Source: Diadophis punctatus similis (Eukaryota; Chordata; Lepidosauria; Squamata; Dipsadidae). Taken from it: DNA of 64,000 nucleotides. Each line of letters opens with the position of its first letter. Position 1 is the stretch's first letter. The DNA lies in assembly GCA_023053685.1 (NCBI GenBank), contig JALIGW010000147.1, forward strand, positions 124,001-188,000, in the 5' to 3' direction. The position numbers were made by a program, and so were the translations under genes. Shown here one piece after another: positions 38,441-51,279 of the stretch. Under the pieces are notes generated by a model. That model ran no database searches, was not told the origin of the DNA, and worked only from the letters and a program-made list of their open reading frames with translations.

Positions 38441-39199
38441 ATCTAACACAGCATTCGCCTTATTTCTCAATTCAGCCCAAAAACATCACTTTTGACAAAC
38501 ACCTCAGAAATGAAAAAGAAAGAAATATTCCTGTTCCCCACGTGCTGGAAAGCCATATTCTCGCTTGATTTTCGATTCCGAGCCTACCCTAAAGAGCTAG
38601 CCCAATGTCTAACACAGCATTCGCCTTAGGATTCAATTGTCCAAAAACATCACTTTTGATAAACACCTCAGAAATGAAAATGAAACACATATTCCTGTTC
38701 CCCACAGGCTGGAAAGCCGAATTCTCGCTTGATTTTCGATTCCGAGCCTACCCTGAAGAGCTAGCCCAAAGTCTAACACAGCATTCGCCTTATTTCTCAA
38801 TTCAGCCCAAAAACATCACTTTTGACAAACACCTCAGAAATGAAAAAGAAACACATATTCCTGTTCCCCACAGGCTGGAAAGCCGAATTCTCGCTTGATT
38901 TTCGATTCCGAGCCTACCCTAAAGAGCTAGCCCAAAGTCTAACACAGCATTCGCCTTAGGATTCAATTCAGTCCAAAAACATCACTTTTGACAAACACCT
39001 CAGAAATGAAAATGAAACACATATTCCTGTTCCCCACAGGCTGGAAAGCTGAATTCTCTCTTGATTTTTGATTCCGACCTTTCCCTGAAGAGCTAGCCCA
39101 ATGTCTAACACGGAATTCGCCTTAGTTCTCAATTCAGCCAAAAAACATCACTTTTGACAAACACATCAGAAATGAAAAAGAAACACATATTCCTGTTCC

Positions 39200-40235
39200 C
39201 CACAGGCTGGAAAGCCGAATTCTCGCTTGAATTTTGATTCCGAGCCTACCCTGAAGAGCTAGCCCAAGGTTTAACACAGCATTCGCCTTATTTCTCAATT
39301 CAGCCCAAAAACATGACTTTTGACAAACACCTCAGAAATGAAAAAGAAACACATATTCCTGTTCCCCAGGGGCCGGAAAGCCGAATTCTCGCTTGATTTT
39401 TGATTCCGACCTTTCTCTGAAGAGCTAGCCCAAGGTCTAACACAGCATTCGCCTTAGGATTCAATTCAGCCCAAAAACATCACTTTTGACAAACACCTCT
39501 GAAATGAAAAAGAAAGACATATTCCTGTTCCCCACGTGCTGGAAAGCCAAATTCTCGCTTGATTTTCGATTCCGAGCCTACCCTGAAGAGCTAGCCGAAA
39601 GTCTAACACAGCATTCGCCTTAGGACTCAATACAGCCAAAAAACATGACTCTTGACAAACACCTCAGAAATGAAAAAGAAACACATATTCCTGTCCCCCA
39701 CATGCTGGAAAGCCGAATTCTCGCTTGATTTTCGATTCCGAGCCTACCCTGAAGAGCTAGCCCAAAGTCTAACACAGCATTCGCCTTAGGATTCAATTGT
39801 TCAAAAACATCACTTTTGACAAACACCTCAGAAATGAAAAAGAAACACATATTCCTGTTCCCCACATGCTGGAAAGCCGAATTCTCACTTGATTTTCGAT
39901 TCCGAGCCTACCCTGAAGAGCTAGCCCAAAGTCTAACACAGCATTCGCCTTAGGATTCAATTCAGCCGAAAAACATCACTTTTGACAAACACCTCAGAAA
40001 TGAAAAAGAAACACATATTCCTGTTCCCCACGGGCTGGAAAGCCGAATTCTCGCTTGAATTTTGATTCCGAGCCTACCCTGAAGAGCTAGCCCAAAGTCT
40101 AACACAGCATTCGCCTTAGGACTCAATACAGCCAAAAAACATGACTTTTGACAAACACCTCAGAAATGAAAATGAAACACATATTCCTGTTCCCCACAGG
40201 CTGGAAAGCCGAATTCTCGCTTGATTTTCGATTCC
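39200..40235. repeat. Transition between allele domains IV and V
   Basis: Units from about 39.3 to 39.9 kb share rare markers with domain III: CTCTGAAATG near 39497, CTGTCCCCCACATG near 39694 and a 2-bp deletion at about 39798. C-type units stop before this stretch, and the first allele typical of domain V, ATTCCAAGCC, appears at about 40232. There is also a private unit with CCCAGGGGCCGG near 39366. Confidence 0.7.
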
Positions 40236-40879
40236 AAGCCTACCCTGAAGAGCTAGCCCAAAGTCTAACACAGCATTCGCCTTAGGACTCAATACAGCCA
40301 AAAAACATGACTTTTGACAAACACCTCAGAAATGAAAATGAAACACATATTCCTGTTCCCCACAGTCTGGAAAGCCGAATTCTCGCTTGATTTTTGATTC
40401 CGACCTTTCCCTGAAGAGCTAGCCCAAAGTCTAACACAGCATTCGCCTTATTTCTCAATTCAGCCCAAAAACATCACTTTTGACAAACACCTCAGAAATG
40501 AAAAAGAAACACATATTCCTGTTCCCCACGGGCTGGAAAGCCAAATTCTCACTTGATTTTCGATTCCGAGCCTACCCTGAAGAGCTAGCCGAATGTCTAA
40601 CACAGCATTCGCCTTAGGATTCAATTCAGTCCAAAAACATCACTTTTGACAAACACCTCAGAAATGAAAAAGAAACACATATTCCTGTTCCCCACGTGCT
40701 GGAAAGCCGAATTCTCGCTTGAATTTTGATTCCGAGCCTACCCTGAAGAGCTAGCCCAAAGTCTAACACAGCATTCGCCTTAGTTCTCAATTCAGCCCAA
40801 AAACATCACTTTTGACAAACACCTCAGAAATGAAAAAGAAACACATGTTCCTGTTCCCCACATGCTGGAAAGCCGAATT

Positions 40880-41810
40880 CTCGCTTGATTTTCGATTCCG
40901 AGCCTACCCTGAAGAGCTAGCCCAAAGTCTAACACAGCATTCGCCTTAGGACTCAATACAGCCAAAAAACATGACTTTTGACAAACACCTCAGAAATGAA
41001 AATGAAACACATATTCCTGTTCCCCACAGGCTGGAAAGCCAAATTCTCGCTTGATTTTTGATTCCGACCTTTCCCTGAAGAGCTAGCCCAAAGTCTAACA
41101 CAGCATTCGCCTTAGGACTCAATACAGCCAAAAAACATGACTTTTGACAAACACCTCAGAAATGAAAATGAAACACATATTCCTGTTCCCCACAGGCTGG
41201 AAAGCCGAATTCTCGCTTGATTTTCGATTCCAAGCCTACCCTGAAGAGCTAGCCCAAAGTCTAACACAGCATTCGCCTTAGGACTCAATACAGCCAAAAA
41301 ACATGACTTTTGACAAACACCTCAGAAATGAAAATGAAACACATATTCCTGTTCCCCACAGGCTGGAAAGCCGAATTCTCGCTTGATTTTTGATTCCGAC
41401 CTTTCCCTGAAGAGCTAGCCCAAGGTCTAACACAGCATTCGCCTTATTTCTCAATTCAGCCCAAAAACATCACTTTTGACAAACACCTCAGAAATGAAAA
41501 AGAAACACATATTCCTGTTCCCCCTGGGCTGGAAAGCCAAATTCTCGCTTGATTTTCGATTCCGAGCCTACCCTGAAGAGCTAGCCGAAAGTCTAACACA
41601 GCATTCGCCTTACGATTCAATTCAGTCCAAAAACATGACTTTTGACAAACACCTCAGAAATGAAAAAGAAAGACATATTCCTGTTCCCCACGTGCTGGAA
41701 AGCCGAATTCTCGCTTGAATTTTGATTCCGAGCCTACCCTGAAGAGCTAGCCCAAAGTCTAACACAGCATTCGCCTTAGTTCTCAATTCAGCCCCAAAAC
41801 ATCACTTTTG
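40880..41810. repeat. 23-unit-spaced duplication, copy 1
   Basis: The stretch matches about 44698-45628 at 3818 bp (23 units). Both hold two adjacent A-like units, then an ATTCCAAGCC unit and a CTTACGATTC unit. Differences noticed: CCCCTGGGCTGG here against CCCCACGGGCTGG, GAAAGACAT near 41666 against GAAACACAT, and GACCTTTCC against GACTTTTCC near 41065. Confidence 0.75.
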
Positions 41811-42722
41811 ACAAACACTTCAGAAATGAAAAAGAAACACATATTCCTGTTCCCCACGTGCTGGAAAGCCGAATTCTCGCTTGATTTTCGATTCTGAGCC
41901 TACCCTGAAGAGCTAGCCCAAAGTCTAACACAGCATTCGCCTTATTTCTCAATTCAGCCCAAAAACATGACTTTTGACAAACACCTCAGAAATGAAAAAG
42001 AAACACATATTCCTGTTCCCCACGGGCTGGAAAGCCGAATTCTCGCTTGATTTTTGATTCCGACCTTTCCCTGAAGAGCTAGCCCAAAGTCTAACACAGC
42101 ATTCGCCTTAGGATTCAATTCAGCCCAAAAACATCACTTTTGACAAACACCTCAGAAATGAAAAAGAAAGACATATTCCTGTTCCCCACGTGCTGGAAAG
42201 CCAAATTCTCGCTTGATTTTCGATTCCGAGCCTACCCTGAAGAGCTAGCCGAAAGTCTAACACAGCATTCGTCTTAGGACTCAATACAGCCAAAAAACAT
42301 GACTTTTGACAAACACCTCAGAAATGAAAAAGAAACACATATTCCTGTTCCCCACATGCTGGAAAGCTGAATTCTCGCTTGATTTTCGATTCCGAGCCTA
42401 CCCTGAAGAGCTAGCCCAAAGTCTAACACAGCATTCGCCTTAGGATTCAATTCAGTCCAAAAACATCACTTTTGACAAACACCTCAGAAATGAAAAAGAA
42501 ACACATATTCCTGTTCCCCACATGCTGGAAAGCCGAATTCTCACTTGATTTTCGATTCCGAGCCTACCCTGAAGAGCTAGCCCAAAGTCTAACACAGCAT
42601 TCGCCTTAGGATTCAATTCAGCCCAAAAACATCACTTTTGACAAACACCTCAGAAATGAAAAAGAAACACATATTCCTGTTCCCCACAGGCTGGAAAGCC
42701 GAATTCTCGCTTGAATTTTGAT

Positions 42723-44908
42723 TCCGAGCCTACCCTGAAGAGCTAGCCCAAAATCTAACACAGCATTCGCCTTAGGACTTAATACAGCCAAAAAACATGA
42801 CTTTTGACAAACACCTCAGAAATGAAAATGAAACACATATTCCTGTTCCCCACAGGCTGGAAAGCCGAATTCTCGCTTGATTTTTGATTCCGACCTTTCC
42901 CTGAAGAGCTAGCCCAAAGTCTAACACAGCATTCGCCTTAGGACTCAATACAGCCAAAAAACATGACTTTTGACAAACACCTCAGAAATGAAAATGAAAC
43001 ACATATTCCTGTTCCCCACAGTCTGGAAAGCCGAATTCTCGCTTGATTTTTGATTCCGACCTTTCCCTGAAGAGCTAGCCCAAAGTCTAACACAGCATTC
43101 GCCTTATTTCTCAATTCAGCCCAAAAACATCACTTTTGACAAACACCTCAGAAATGAAAAAGAAACACATATTCCTGTTCCCCACGGGCTGGAAAGCCAA
43201 ATTCTCACTTGATTTTCGATTCCGAGCCTACCCTGAAGAGCTAGCCGAATGTCTAACACAGCATTCGCCTTAGGATTCAATTCAGTCCAAAAACATGACT
43301 TTTGACAAACACCTCAGAAATGAAAAAGAAACACATATTCCTGTTCCCCACGTGCTGGAAAGCCGAATTCTCGCTTGAATTTTGATTCCGAGCCTACCCT
43401 GAAGAGCTAGCCCAAAGTCTAACACAGCATTCGCCTTAGTTCTCAATTCAGCCCAAAAACATCACTTTTGACAAACACCTCAGAAATGAAAAAGAAACAC
43501 ATATTCCTGTTCCCCACAGGCTGGAAAGCCGAATTCTCGCTTGATTTTCGATTCCGAGCCTACCCTGAAGAGCTAGCCCAAAGTCTAACACAGCATTCGC
43601 CTTAGGACTCAATACAGCCAAAAAACATGACTTTTGACAAACACCTCAGAAATGAAAATGAAACACATATTCCTGTTCCCCACAGGCTGGAAAGCCAAAT
43701 TCTCGCTTGATTTTTGATTCCGACTTTTCCCTGAAGAGCTAGCCCAAGGTCTAACACAGCATTCGCCTTATTTCTCAATTCAGCCCAAAAACATCACTTT
43801 TGACAAACACCTCAGAAATGAAAAAGAAACACATATTCCTGTTCCCCATGGGCTGGAAAGCCAAATTCTCGCTTGATTTTCGATTCCGAGCCTACCCTGA
43901 AGAGCTAGCCCAAAATCTAACACAGCATTCGCCTTAGGACTTAATACAGCCAAAAAACATGACTTTTGACAAACACCTCAGAAATGAAAATGAAACACAT
44001 ATTCCTGTTCCCCACAGGCTGGAAAGCCGAATTCTCGCTTGATTTTTGATTCCGACCTTTCCCTGAAGAGCTAGCCCAAAGTCTAACACAGCATTCGCCT
44101 TAGGACTCAATACACCCAAAAAACATGACTTTTGACAAACACCTCAGAAATGAAAATGAAACACATATTCCTGTTCCCCACAGTCTGGAAAGCCGAATTC
44201 TCGCTTGATTTTTGATTCCGACCTTTCCCTGAAGAGCTAGCCCAAAGTCTAACACAGCATTCGCCTTATTTCTCAATTCAGCCCAAAAACATCACTTTTG
44301 ACAAACACCTCAGAAATGAAAAAGAAACACATATTCCTGTTCCCCACGGGCTGGAAAGCCAAATTCTCACTTGATTTTCGATTCCGATCCTACCCTGAAG
44401 AGCTAGCCGAATGTCTAACACAGCATTCGCCTTAGGATTCAATTCAGTCCAAAAACATGACTTTTGACAAACACCTCAGAAATGAAAAAGAAACACATAT
44501 TCCTGTTCCCCACGTGCTGGAAAGCCGAATTCTCGCTTGAATTTTGATTCCGAGCCTACCCTGAAGAGCTAGCCCAAAGTCTAACACAGCATTCGCCTTA
44601 GTTCTCAATTCAGCCCAAAAACATCACTTTTGACAAACACCTCAGAAATGAAAAAGAAACACATATTCCTGTTCCCCACAGGCTGGAAAGCCGAATTCTC
44701 GCTTGATTTTCGATTCCGAGCCTACCCTGAAGAGCTAGCCCAAAGTCTAACACAGCATTCGCCTTAGGACTCAATACAGCCAAAAAACATGACTTTTGAC
44801 AAACACCTCAGAAATGAAAATGAAACACATATTCCTGTTCCCCACAGGCTGGAAAGCCAAATTCTCGCTTGATTTTTGATTCCGACTTTTCCCTGAAGAG
44901 CTAGCCCA
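42723..44908. repeat. 7-unit tandem duplication (1162 bp)
   Basis: The stretch 42723-43746 recurs as 43885-44908. Both copies carry CCCAAAATC, GGACTTAATACAGCC (about 42774 and 43936), CAGTCTGG (43019 and 44181) and CTCACTTG with CCGAATGTC. Noticed differences are CACCCAAAAAAC at about 44112 against CAGCCAAAAAAC, and GATCC near 44387 against GAGCC. Confidence 0.82.
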
Positions 44909-45299
44909 AAGTCTAACACAGCATTCGCCTTAGGACTCAATACAGCCAAAAAACATGACTTTTGACAAACACCTCAGAAATGAAAATGAAACACATATTC
45001 CTGTTCCCCACAGGCTGGAAAGCCGAATTCTCGCTTGATTTTCGATTCCAAGCCTACCCTGAAGAGCTAGCCCAAAGTCTAACACAGCATTCGCCTTAGG
45101 ACTCAATACAGCCAAAAAACATGACTTTTGACAAACACCTCAGAAATGAAAATGAAACACATATTCCTGTTCCCCACAGGCTGGAAAGCCGAATTCTCGC
45201 TTGATTTTTGATTCCGACCTTTCCCTGAAGAGCTAGCCCAAGGTCTAACACAGCATTCGCCTTATTTCTCAATTCAGCCCAAAAACATCACTTTTGACA

Positions 45300-46233
45300 A
45301 ACACCTCAGAAATGAAAAAGAAACACATATTCCTGTTCCCCACGGGCTGGAAAGCCAAATTCTCGCTTGATTTTCGATTCCGAGCCTACCCTGAAGAGCT
45401 AGCCGAAAGTCTAACACAGCATTCGCCTTACGATTCAATTCAGTCCAAAAACATGACTTTTGACAAACACCTCAGAAATGAAAAAGAAACACATATTCCT
45501 GTTCCCCACGTGCTGGAAAGCCGAATTCTCGCTTGAATTTTGATTCCGAGCCTACCCTGAAGAGCTAGCCCAAAGTCTAACACAGCATTCGCCTTAGTTC
45601 TCAATTCAGCCCAAAAACATCACTTTTGACAAACACCTCAGAAATGAAAAAGAAACACATATTCCTGTTCCCCACGTGCTGGAAAGCCGAATTCTCGCTT
45701 GATTTTCGATTCCGAGCCTACCCTGAAGAGCTAGCCGAAAGTCTAACACAGCATTCGCCTTACGATTCAATTCAGCCCAAAAACATGACTTTTGACAAAC
45801 ACCTCAGAAATGAAAAAGAAACACATATTCCTGTTCCCCACGGGCTGGAAAGCCAAATTCTCGCTTGATTTTCGATTCCGAGCCTACCCTGAAGAGCTAG
45901 ATGAAAGTCTAACACAGCATTCGCCTTACGATTCAATTCAGTCCAAAAACATGACTTTTGACAAACACCTCAGAAATGAAAAAGAAACACATATTCCTGT
46001 TCCCCACGTGCTGGAAAGCCGAATTCTCGCTTGAATTTTGATTCCGAGCCTACCCTGAAGAGCTAGCCCAAAGTCTAACACAGCATTCGCCTTAGTTCTC
46101 AATTCAGCCCAAAAACATCACTTTTGACAAACACCTCAGAAATGAAAAAGAAACACATATTCCTGTTCCCCACGTGCTGGAAAGCCGAATTCTCGCTTGA
46201 TTTTCGATTCCGAGCCTACCCTGAAGAGCTAGC
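45300..46233. repeat. 3-unit tandem duplication (498 bp)
   Basis: About 45300-45735 recurs as 45798-46233. Both copies begin with an ACGGG/GCCAAATTC unit followed by CTTACGATTC. The second copy has GCTAGATGAAAG near 45896 in place of GCTAGCCGAAAG, a private two-base change. A related unit with CTTACGATTC also lies in between, near 45762. Confidence 0.75.
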
Positions 46234-46292
46234 CCAAAGTCTAACACAGCATTCGCCTTAGGACTCAATACAGCCAAAAAACATGACTTTTG

Positions 46293-49200
46293 ACAAACAC
46301 CTCAGAAATGAAAAAGAAACACATATTCCTGTTCCCCACGTGCTGGAAAGCCGAATTCTCGCTTGATTTTCGATTCCGAGCCTACCCTGAAGAGCTAGCC
46401 CAAAGTCTAACACAGCATTCCCCTTAGGACTCAATACAGCCAAAAAACATGACTTTTGACAAACACCTCAGAAATGAAAATGAAACACATATTCCTTTTC
46501 CCCACAGGCTGGAAAGCCGAATTCTCGCTTGATTTTTGATTCCGACCTTTCCCTGAAGAGCTAGCCCAAAGTCTAACACAGCATTCGCCTTAGGATTCAA
46601 TTCAGCCCAAAAACATCACTTTTGACAAACACCTCAGAAATGAAAAAGAAACACATATTCCTGTTCCCCACGTGCTGGAAAGCCGAATTCTCGCTTGATT
46701 TTCGATTCCGAGCCTACCCTGAAGAGCTAGCCGAAAGTCTAACACAGCATTCGCCTTAGGACTCAATACAGCCAAAAAACATGACTTTTGACAAACACCT
46801 CAGAAATGAAAAAGAAACACATATTCCTGTTCCCCACATGCTGGAAAGCCGAATTCTCGCTTGATTTTCGATTCCGAGCCTACCCTGAAGAGGTAGCCCA
46901 AAGTCTAACACAGCATTCGCCTTAGGATTCAATTCAGTCCAAAAACATCACTTTTGACAAACACCTCAGAAATGAAAAAGAAACACATATTCCTGTTCCC
47001 CACATGCTGGAAAGCCGAATTCTCACTTGATTTTCGATTCCGAGCCTACCCTGAAGAGCTAGCCCAAAGTCTAACACGGAATTCGCCTTAGGATTCAATT
47101 CAGCCCAAAAACATCACTTTTGACAAACACCTCAGAAATGAAAAAGAAACACATATTCCTGTTCCCCACGGGCTGGAAAGCCGAATTCTCGCTTGAATTT
47201 TGATTCCGAGCCTACCCTGAAGAGCTAGCCCAAAGTCTAACACAGCATTCGCCTTAGGACTTAATACAGCCAAAAAACATGACTTTTGACAAACACCTCA
47301 GAAATGAAAATGAAACACATATTCCGGTTCCCCACAGACTGGAAAGCCGAATTCTCGCTTGATTTTTGATTCCGACCTTTCCCTGAAGAGCTAGCCCAAA
47401 GTCTAACACAGCATTCGCCTTAGGACTCAATACAGCCAAAAAACATGACTTTTGACAAACACCTCAGAAATGAAAATGAAACACATATTCCTGTTCCCCA
47501 CAGGCTGGAAAGCCGAATTCTCGCTTGATTTTCGATTCCAAGCCTACCCTGAAGAGCTAGCCCAAAGTCTAACACAGCATTCGCCTTAGGACTCAATACA
47601 GCCAAAAAACATGACTTTTGACAAACACCTCAGAAATGAAAATGAAACACATATTCCTGTTCCCCACAGTCTGGAAAGCCGAATTCTCGCTTGATTTTTG
47701 ATTCCGACCTTTCCCTGAAGAGCTAGCCCAAAGTCTAACACAGCATTCGCATTATTTCTCAATTCAGCCCAAAAAAATCACTTTTGACAAACACCTCAGA
47801 AATGAAAAAGAAACACATATTCCTGTTCCCCACGTGCTGGAAAGCCGAATTCTCGCTTGATTTTCGATTCCGAGCCTACCCTGAAGAGCTAGCCCAAAGT
47901 CTAACACAGCATTCCCCTTAGGACTCAATACAGCCAAAAAACATGACTTTTGACAAACACCTCAGAAATGAAAATGAAACACATATTCCTTTTCCCCACA
48001 GGCTGGAAAGCCGAATTCTCGCTTGATTTTTGATTCCGACCTTTCCCTGAAGAGCTAGCCCAAAGTCTAACACAGCATTCGCCTTAGGATTCAATTCAGC
48101 CCAAAAACATCACTTTTGACAAACACCTCAGAAATGAAAAAGAAACACATATTCCTGTTCCCCACGTGCTGGAAAGCCGAATTCTCGCTTGATTTTCGAT
48201 TCCGAGCCTACCCTGAAGAGCTAGCCGAAAGTCTAACACAGCATTCGCCTTAGGACTCAATACAGCCAAAAAACATGACTTTTGACAAACACCTCAGAAA
48301 TGAAAAAGAAACACATATTCCTGTTCCCCACATGCTGGAAAGCCGAATTCTCGCTTGATTTTCGATTCCGAGCCTACCCTGAAGAGGTAGCCCAAAGTCT
48401 AACACAGCATTCGCCTTAGGATTCAATTCAGTCCAAAAACATCACTTTTGACAAACACCTCAGAAATGAAAAAGAAACACATATTCCTGTTCCCCACATG
48501 CTGGAAAGCCGAATTCTCACTTGATTTTCGATTCCGAGCCTACCCTGAAGAGCTAGCCCAAAGTCTAACACGGAATTCGCCTTAGGATTCAATTCAGCCC
48601 AAAAACATCACTTTTGACAAACACCTCAGAAATGAAAAAGAAACACATATTCCTGTTCCCCACGGGCTGGAAAGCCGAATTCTCGCTTGAATTTTGATTC
48701 CGAGCCTACCCTGAAGAGCTAGCCCAAAGTCTAACACAGCATTCGCCTTAGGACTTAATACAGCCAAAAAACATGACTTTTGACAAACACCTCAGAAATG
48801 AAAATGAAACACATATTCCGGTTCCCCACAGACTGGAAAGCCGAATTCTCGCTTGATTTTTGATTCCGACCTTTCCCTGAAGAGCTAGCCCAAAGTCTAA
48901 CACAGCATTCGCCTTAGGACTCAATACAGCCAAAAAACATGACTTTTGACAAACACCTCAGAAATGAAAATGAAACACATATTCCTGTTCCCCACAGGCT
49001 GGAAAGCCGAATTCTCGCTTGATTTTCGATTCCAAGCCTACCCTGAAGAGCTAGCCCAAAGTCTAACACAGCATTCGCCTTAGGACTCAATACAGCCAAA
49101 AAACATGACTTTTGACAAACACCTCAGAAATGAAAATGAAACACATATTCCTGTTCCCCACAGTCTGGAAAGCCGAATTCTCGCTTGATTTTTGATTCCG

Positions 49201-49319
49201 ACCTTTCCCTGAAGAGCTAGCCCAAAGTCTAACACAGCATTCGCATTATTTCTCAATTCAGCCCAAAAAAATCACTTTTGACAAACACCTCAGAAATGAA
49301 AAAGAAACACATATTCCTG
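46293..49319. repeat. 9-unit tandem duplication (1494 bp)
   Basis: Two adjacent copies, about 46293-47786 and 47787-49280, are the same at every marker I checked. Shared markers are ATTCCCCTTAGG, ATTCCTTTTCCCC, GAAGAGGTAGCCC (46890 and 48384), ACACGGAATTCGCCTTAGGATTC near 47075 and 48569, CCGGTTCCCCACAGACTGG (47324 and 48818) and CCCAAAAAAATCAC. The match ends at about 49320, where CTGCTCCCC appears. Confidence 0.88.
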
Positions 49320-49449
49320 CTCCCCACGGGCTGGAAAGCCAAATTCTCACTTGATTTTCGATTCCGAGCCTACCCTGAAGAGCTAGCCGAATGTCTAACA
49401 CAGCATTCGCCTTAGGATTCAATTCAGTCCAAAAACATCACTTTTGACA

Positions 49450-51110
49450 AACACCTCAGAAATGAAAAAGAAACACATATTCCTGTTCCCCACGTGCTGG
49501 AAAGCCGAATTCTCGCTTGATTTTCGATTCCGAGCCTACCCTGAAGAGCTAGCCCAAAGTCTAACACAGCATTCGCCTTAGGACTCAATACAGCCAAAAA
49601 ACATGACTTTTGACAAACACCTCAGAAATGAAAAAGAAACACATATTCCTGTTCCCCACGTGCTGGAAAGCCGAATTCTCGCTTGATTTTCGATTCCGAG
49701 CCTACCCTGAAGAGCTAGCCCAAAGTCTAACACAGCATTCCCCTTAGGACTCAATACAGCCAAAAAACATGACTTTTGACAAACACCTCAGAAATGAAAA
49801 TGAAACACATATTCCTTTTCCCCACAGGCTGGAAAGCCGAATTCTCGCTTGATTTTTGATTCCGACCTTTCCCTGAAGAGCTAGCCCAAAGTCTAACACA
49901 GCATTCGCCTTAGGATTCAATTCAGCCCAAAAACATCACTTTTGACAAACACCTCAGAAATGAAAAAGAAAGACATATTCCTGTTCCCCACGTGCTGGAA
50001 AGCCAATTTCTCGCTTGATTTTCGATTCCGAGCCTACCCTGAAGAGCTAGCCGAAAGTCTAACACAGCATTCGCCTTAGGACTCAATACAGCCAAAAAAC
50101 ATGACTTTTGACAAACACCTCAGAAATGAAAAAGAAACACATATTCCTGTTCCCCACATGCTGGAAAGCCGAATTCTCGCTTGATTTTCGATTCCGAGCC
50201 TACCCTGAAGAGGTAGCCCAAAGTCTAACACAGCATTCGCCTTAGGATTCAATTCAGTCCAAAAACATCACTTTTGACAAACACCTCAGAAATGAAAAAG
50301 AAACACATATTCCTGTTCCCCACATGCTGGAAAGCCGAATTCTCACTTGATTTTCGATTCCGAGCCTACCCTGAAGAGCTAGCCCAAAGTCTAACACAGC
50401 ATTCGCCTTAGGATTCAATTCAGCCCAAAAACATCACTTTTGACAAACACCTCAGAAATGAAAAAGAAACACATATTCCTGTTCCCCACGGGCTGGAAAG
50501 CCGAATTCTCGCTTGAATTTTGATTCCGAGCCTACCCTGAAGAGCTAGCCCAAAGTCTAACACAGCATTCGCCTTAGGACTTAATACAGCCAAAAAACAT
50601 GACTTTTGACAAACACCTCAGAAATGAAAATGAAACACATATTCCGGTTCCCCACAGACTGGAAAGCCGAATTCTCGCTTGATTTTTGATTCCGACCTTT
50701 CCCTGAAGAGCTAGCCCAAAGTCTAACACAGCATTCGCCTTAGGACTCAATACAGCCAAAAAACATGACTTTTGACAAACACCTCAGAAATGAAAATGAA
50801 ACACATATTCCTGTTCCCCACAGGCTGGAAAGCCGAATTCTCGCTTGATTTTCGATTCCAAGCCTACCCTGAAGAGCTAGCCCAAAGTCTAACACAGCAT
50901 TCGCCTTAGGACTCAATACAGCCAAAAAACATGACTTTTGACAAACACCTCAGAAATGAAAATGAAACACATATTCCTGTTCCCCACAGTCTGGAAAGCC
51001 GAATTCTCGCTTGATTTTTGATTCCGACCTTTCCCTGAAGAGCTAGCCCAAAGTCTAACACAGCATTCGCATTATTTCTCAATTCAGCCCAAAAAAATCA
51101 CTTTTGACAA
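49450..51110. repeat. Third, more diverged copy of the 9-unit block
   Basis: This stretch repeats the block of 46293-47786 at 3320 bp (20 units) and that of 47787-49280 at 1826 bp (11 units). The CCGGTTCCCC marker is at 50644. It differs from the other two copies by GAAAGACAT with GCCAATTTCTCG near 49970-50010 and by ACACAGCATTCGCC near 50398 where the others have ACACGGAATTCGCC. Copies one and two are thus each other's closest relatives. Confidence 0.83.
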
Positions 51111-51279
51111 ACACCTCAGAAATGAAAAAGAAACACATATTCCTGTTCCCCACAGGCTGGAAAGCCGAATTCTCGCTTGATTTTTGATTCCGAGCTTTCC
51201 CTGAACAGAAAGCCCAATGTCTAACACGGAATTCGCCTTAGTTCTCAATTCAGCCCAAAAACATCACTTTTGACAAACA

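Larger units (their letters stand above)
24004..39200. repeat. Domain IV: mosaic of 3-, 9-, 11- and 37-unit duplications
   Basis: The region holds units of the same subtypes as domains I-III in longer and less regular orders. Detected spacings are 1494 bp (26839 to 28333), 498 bp (C-type units near 27219 and 27717), 1826 bp (30657 to 32483), 1827 bp (32483 to 34310) and 6143 bp (30159 to 36302). C-type units with TCTCTCTTG and CACATCAG are last seen here, at about 39055 and 39162. Apart from the satellite I see nothing in this stretch. Confidence 0.85.

Noticed and set aside
38605..38898. 97-codon plus-strand open frame, the longest I considered
   Set aside because: It spans parts of three satellite units and is open only because of local substitutions and the 2-bp deletion at 38638. 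It overlaps the same satellite sequence that is closed by stops elsewhere.
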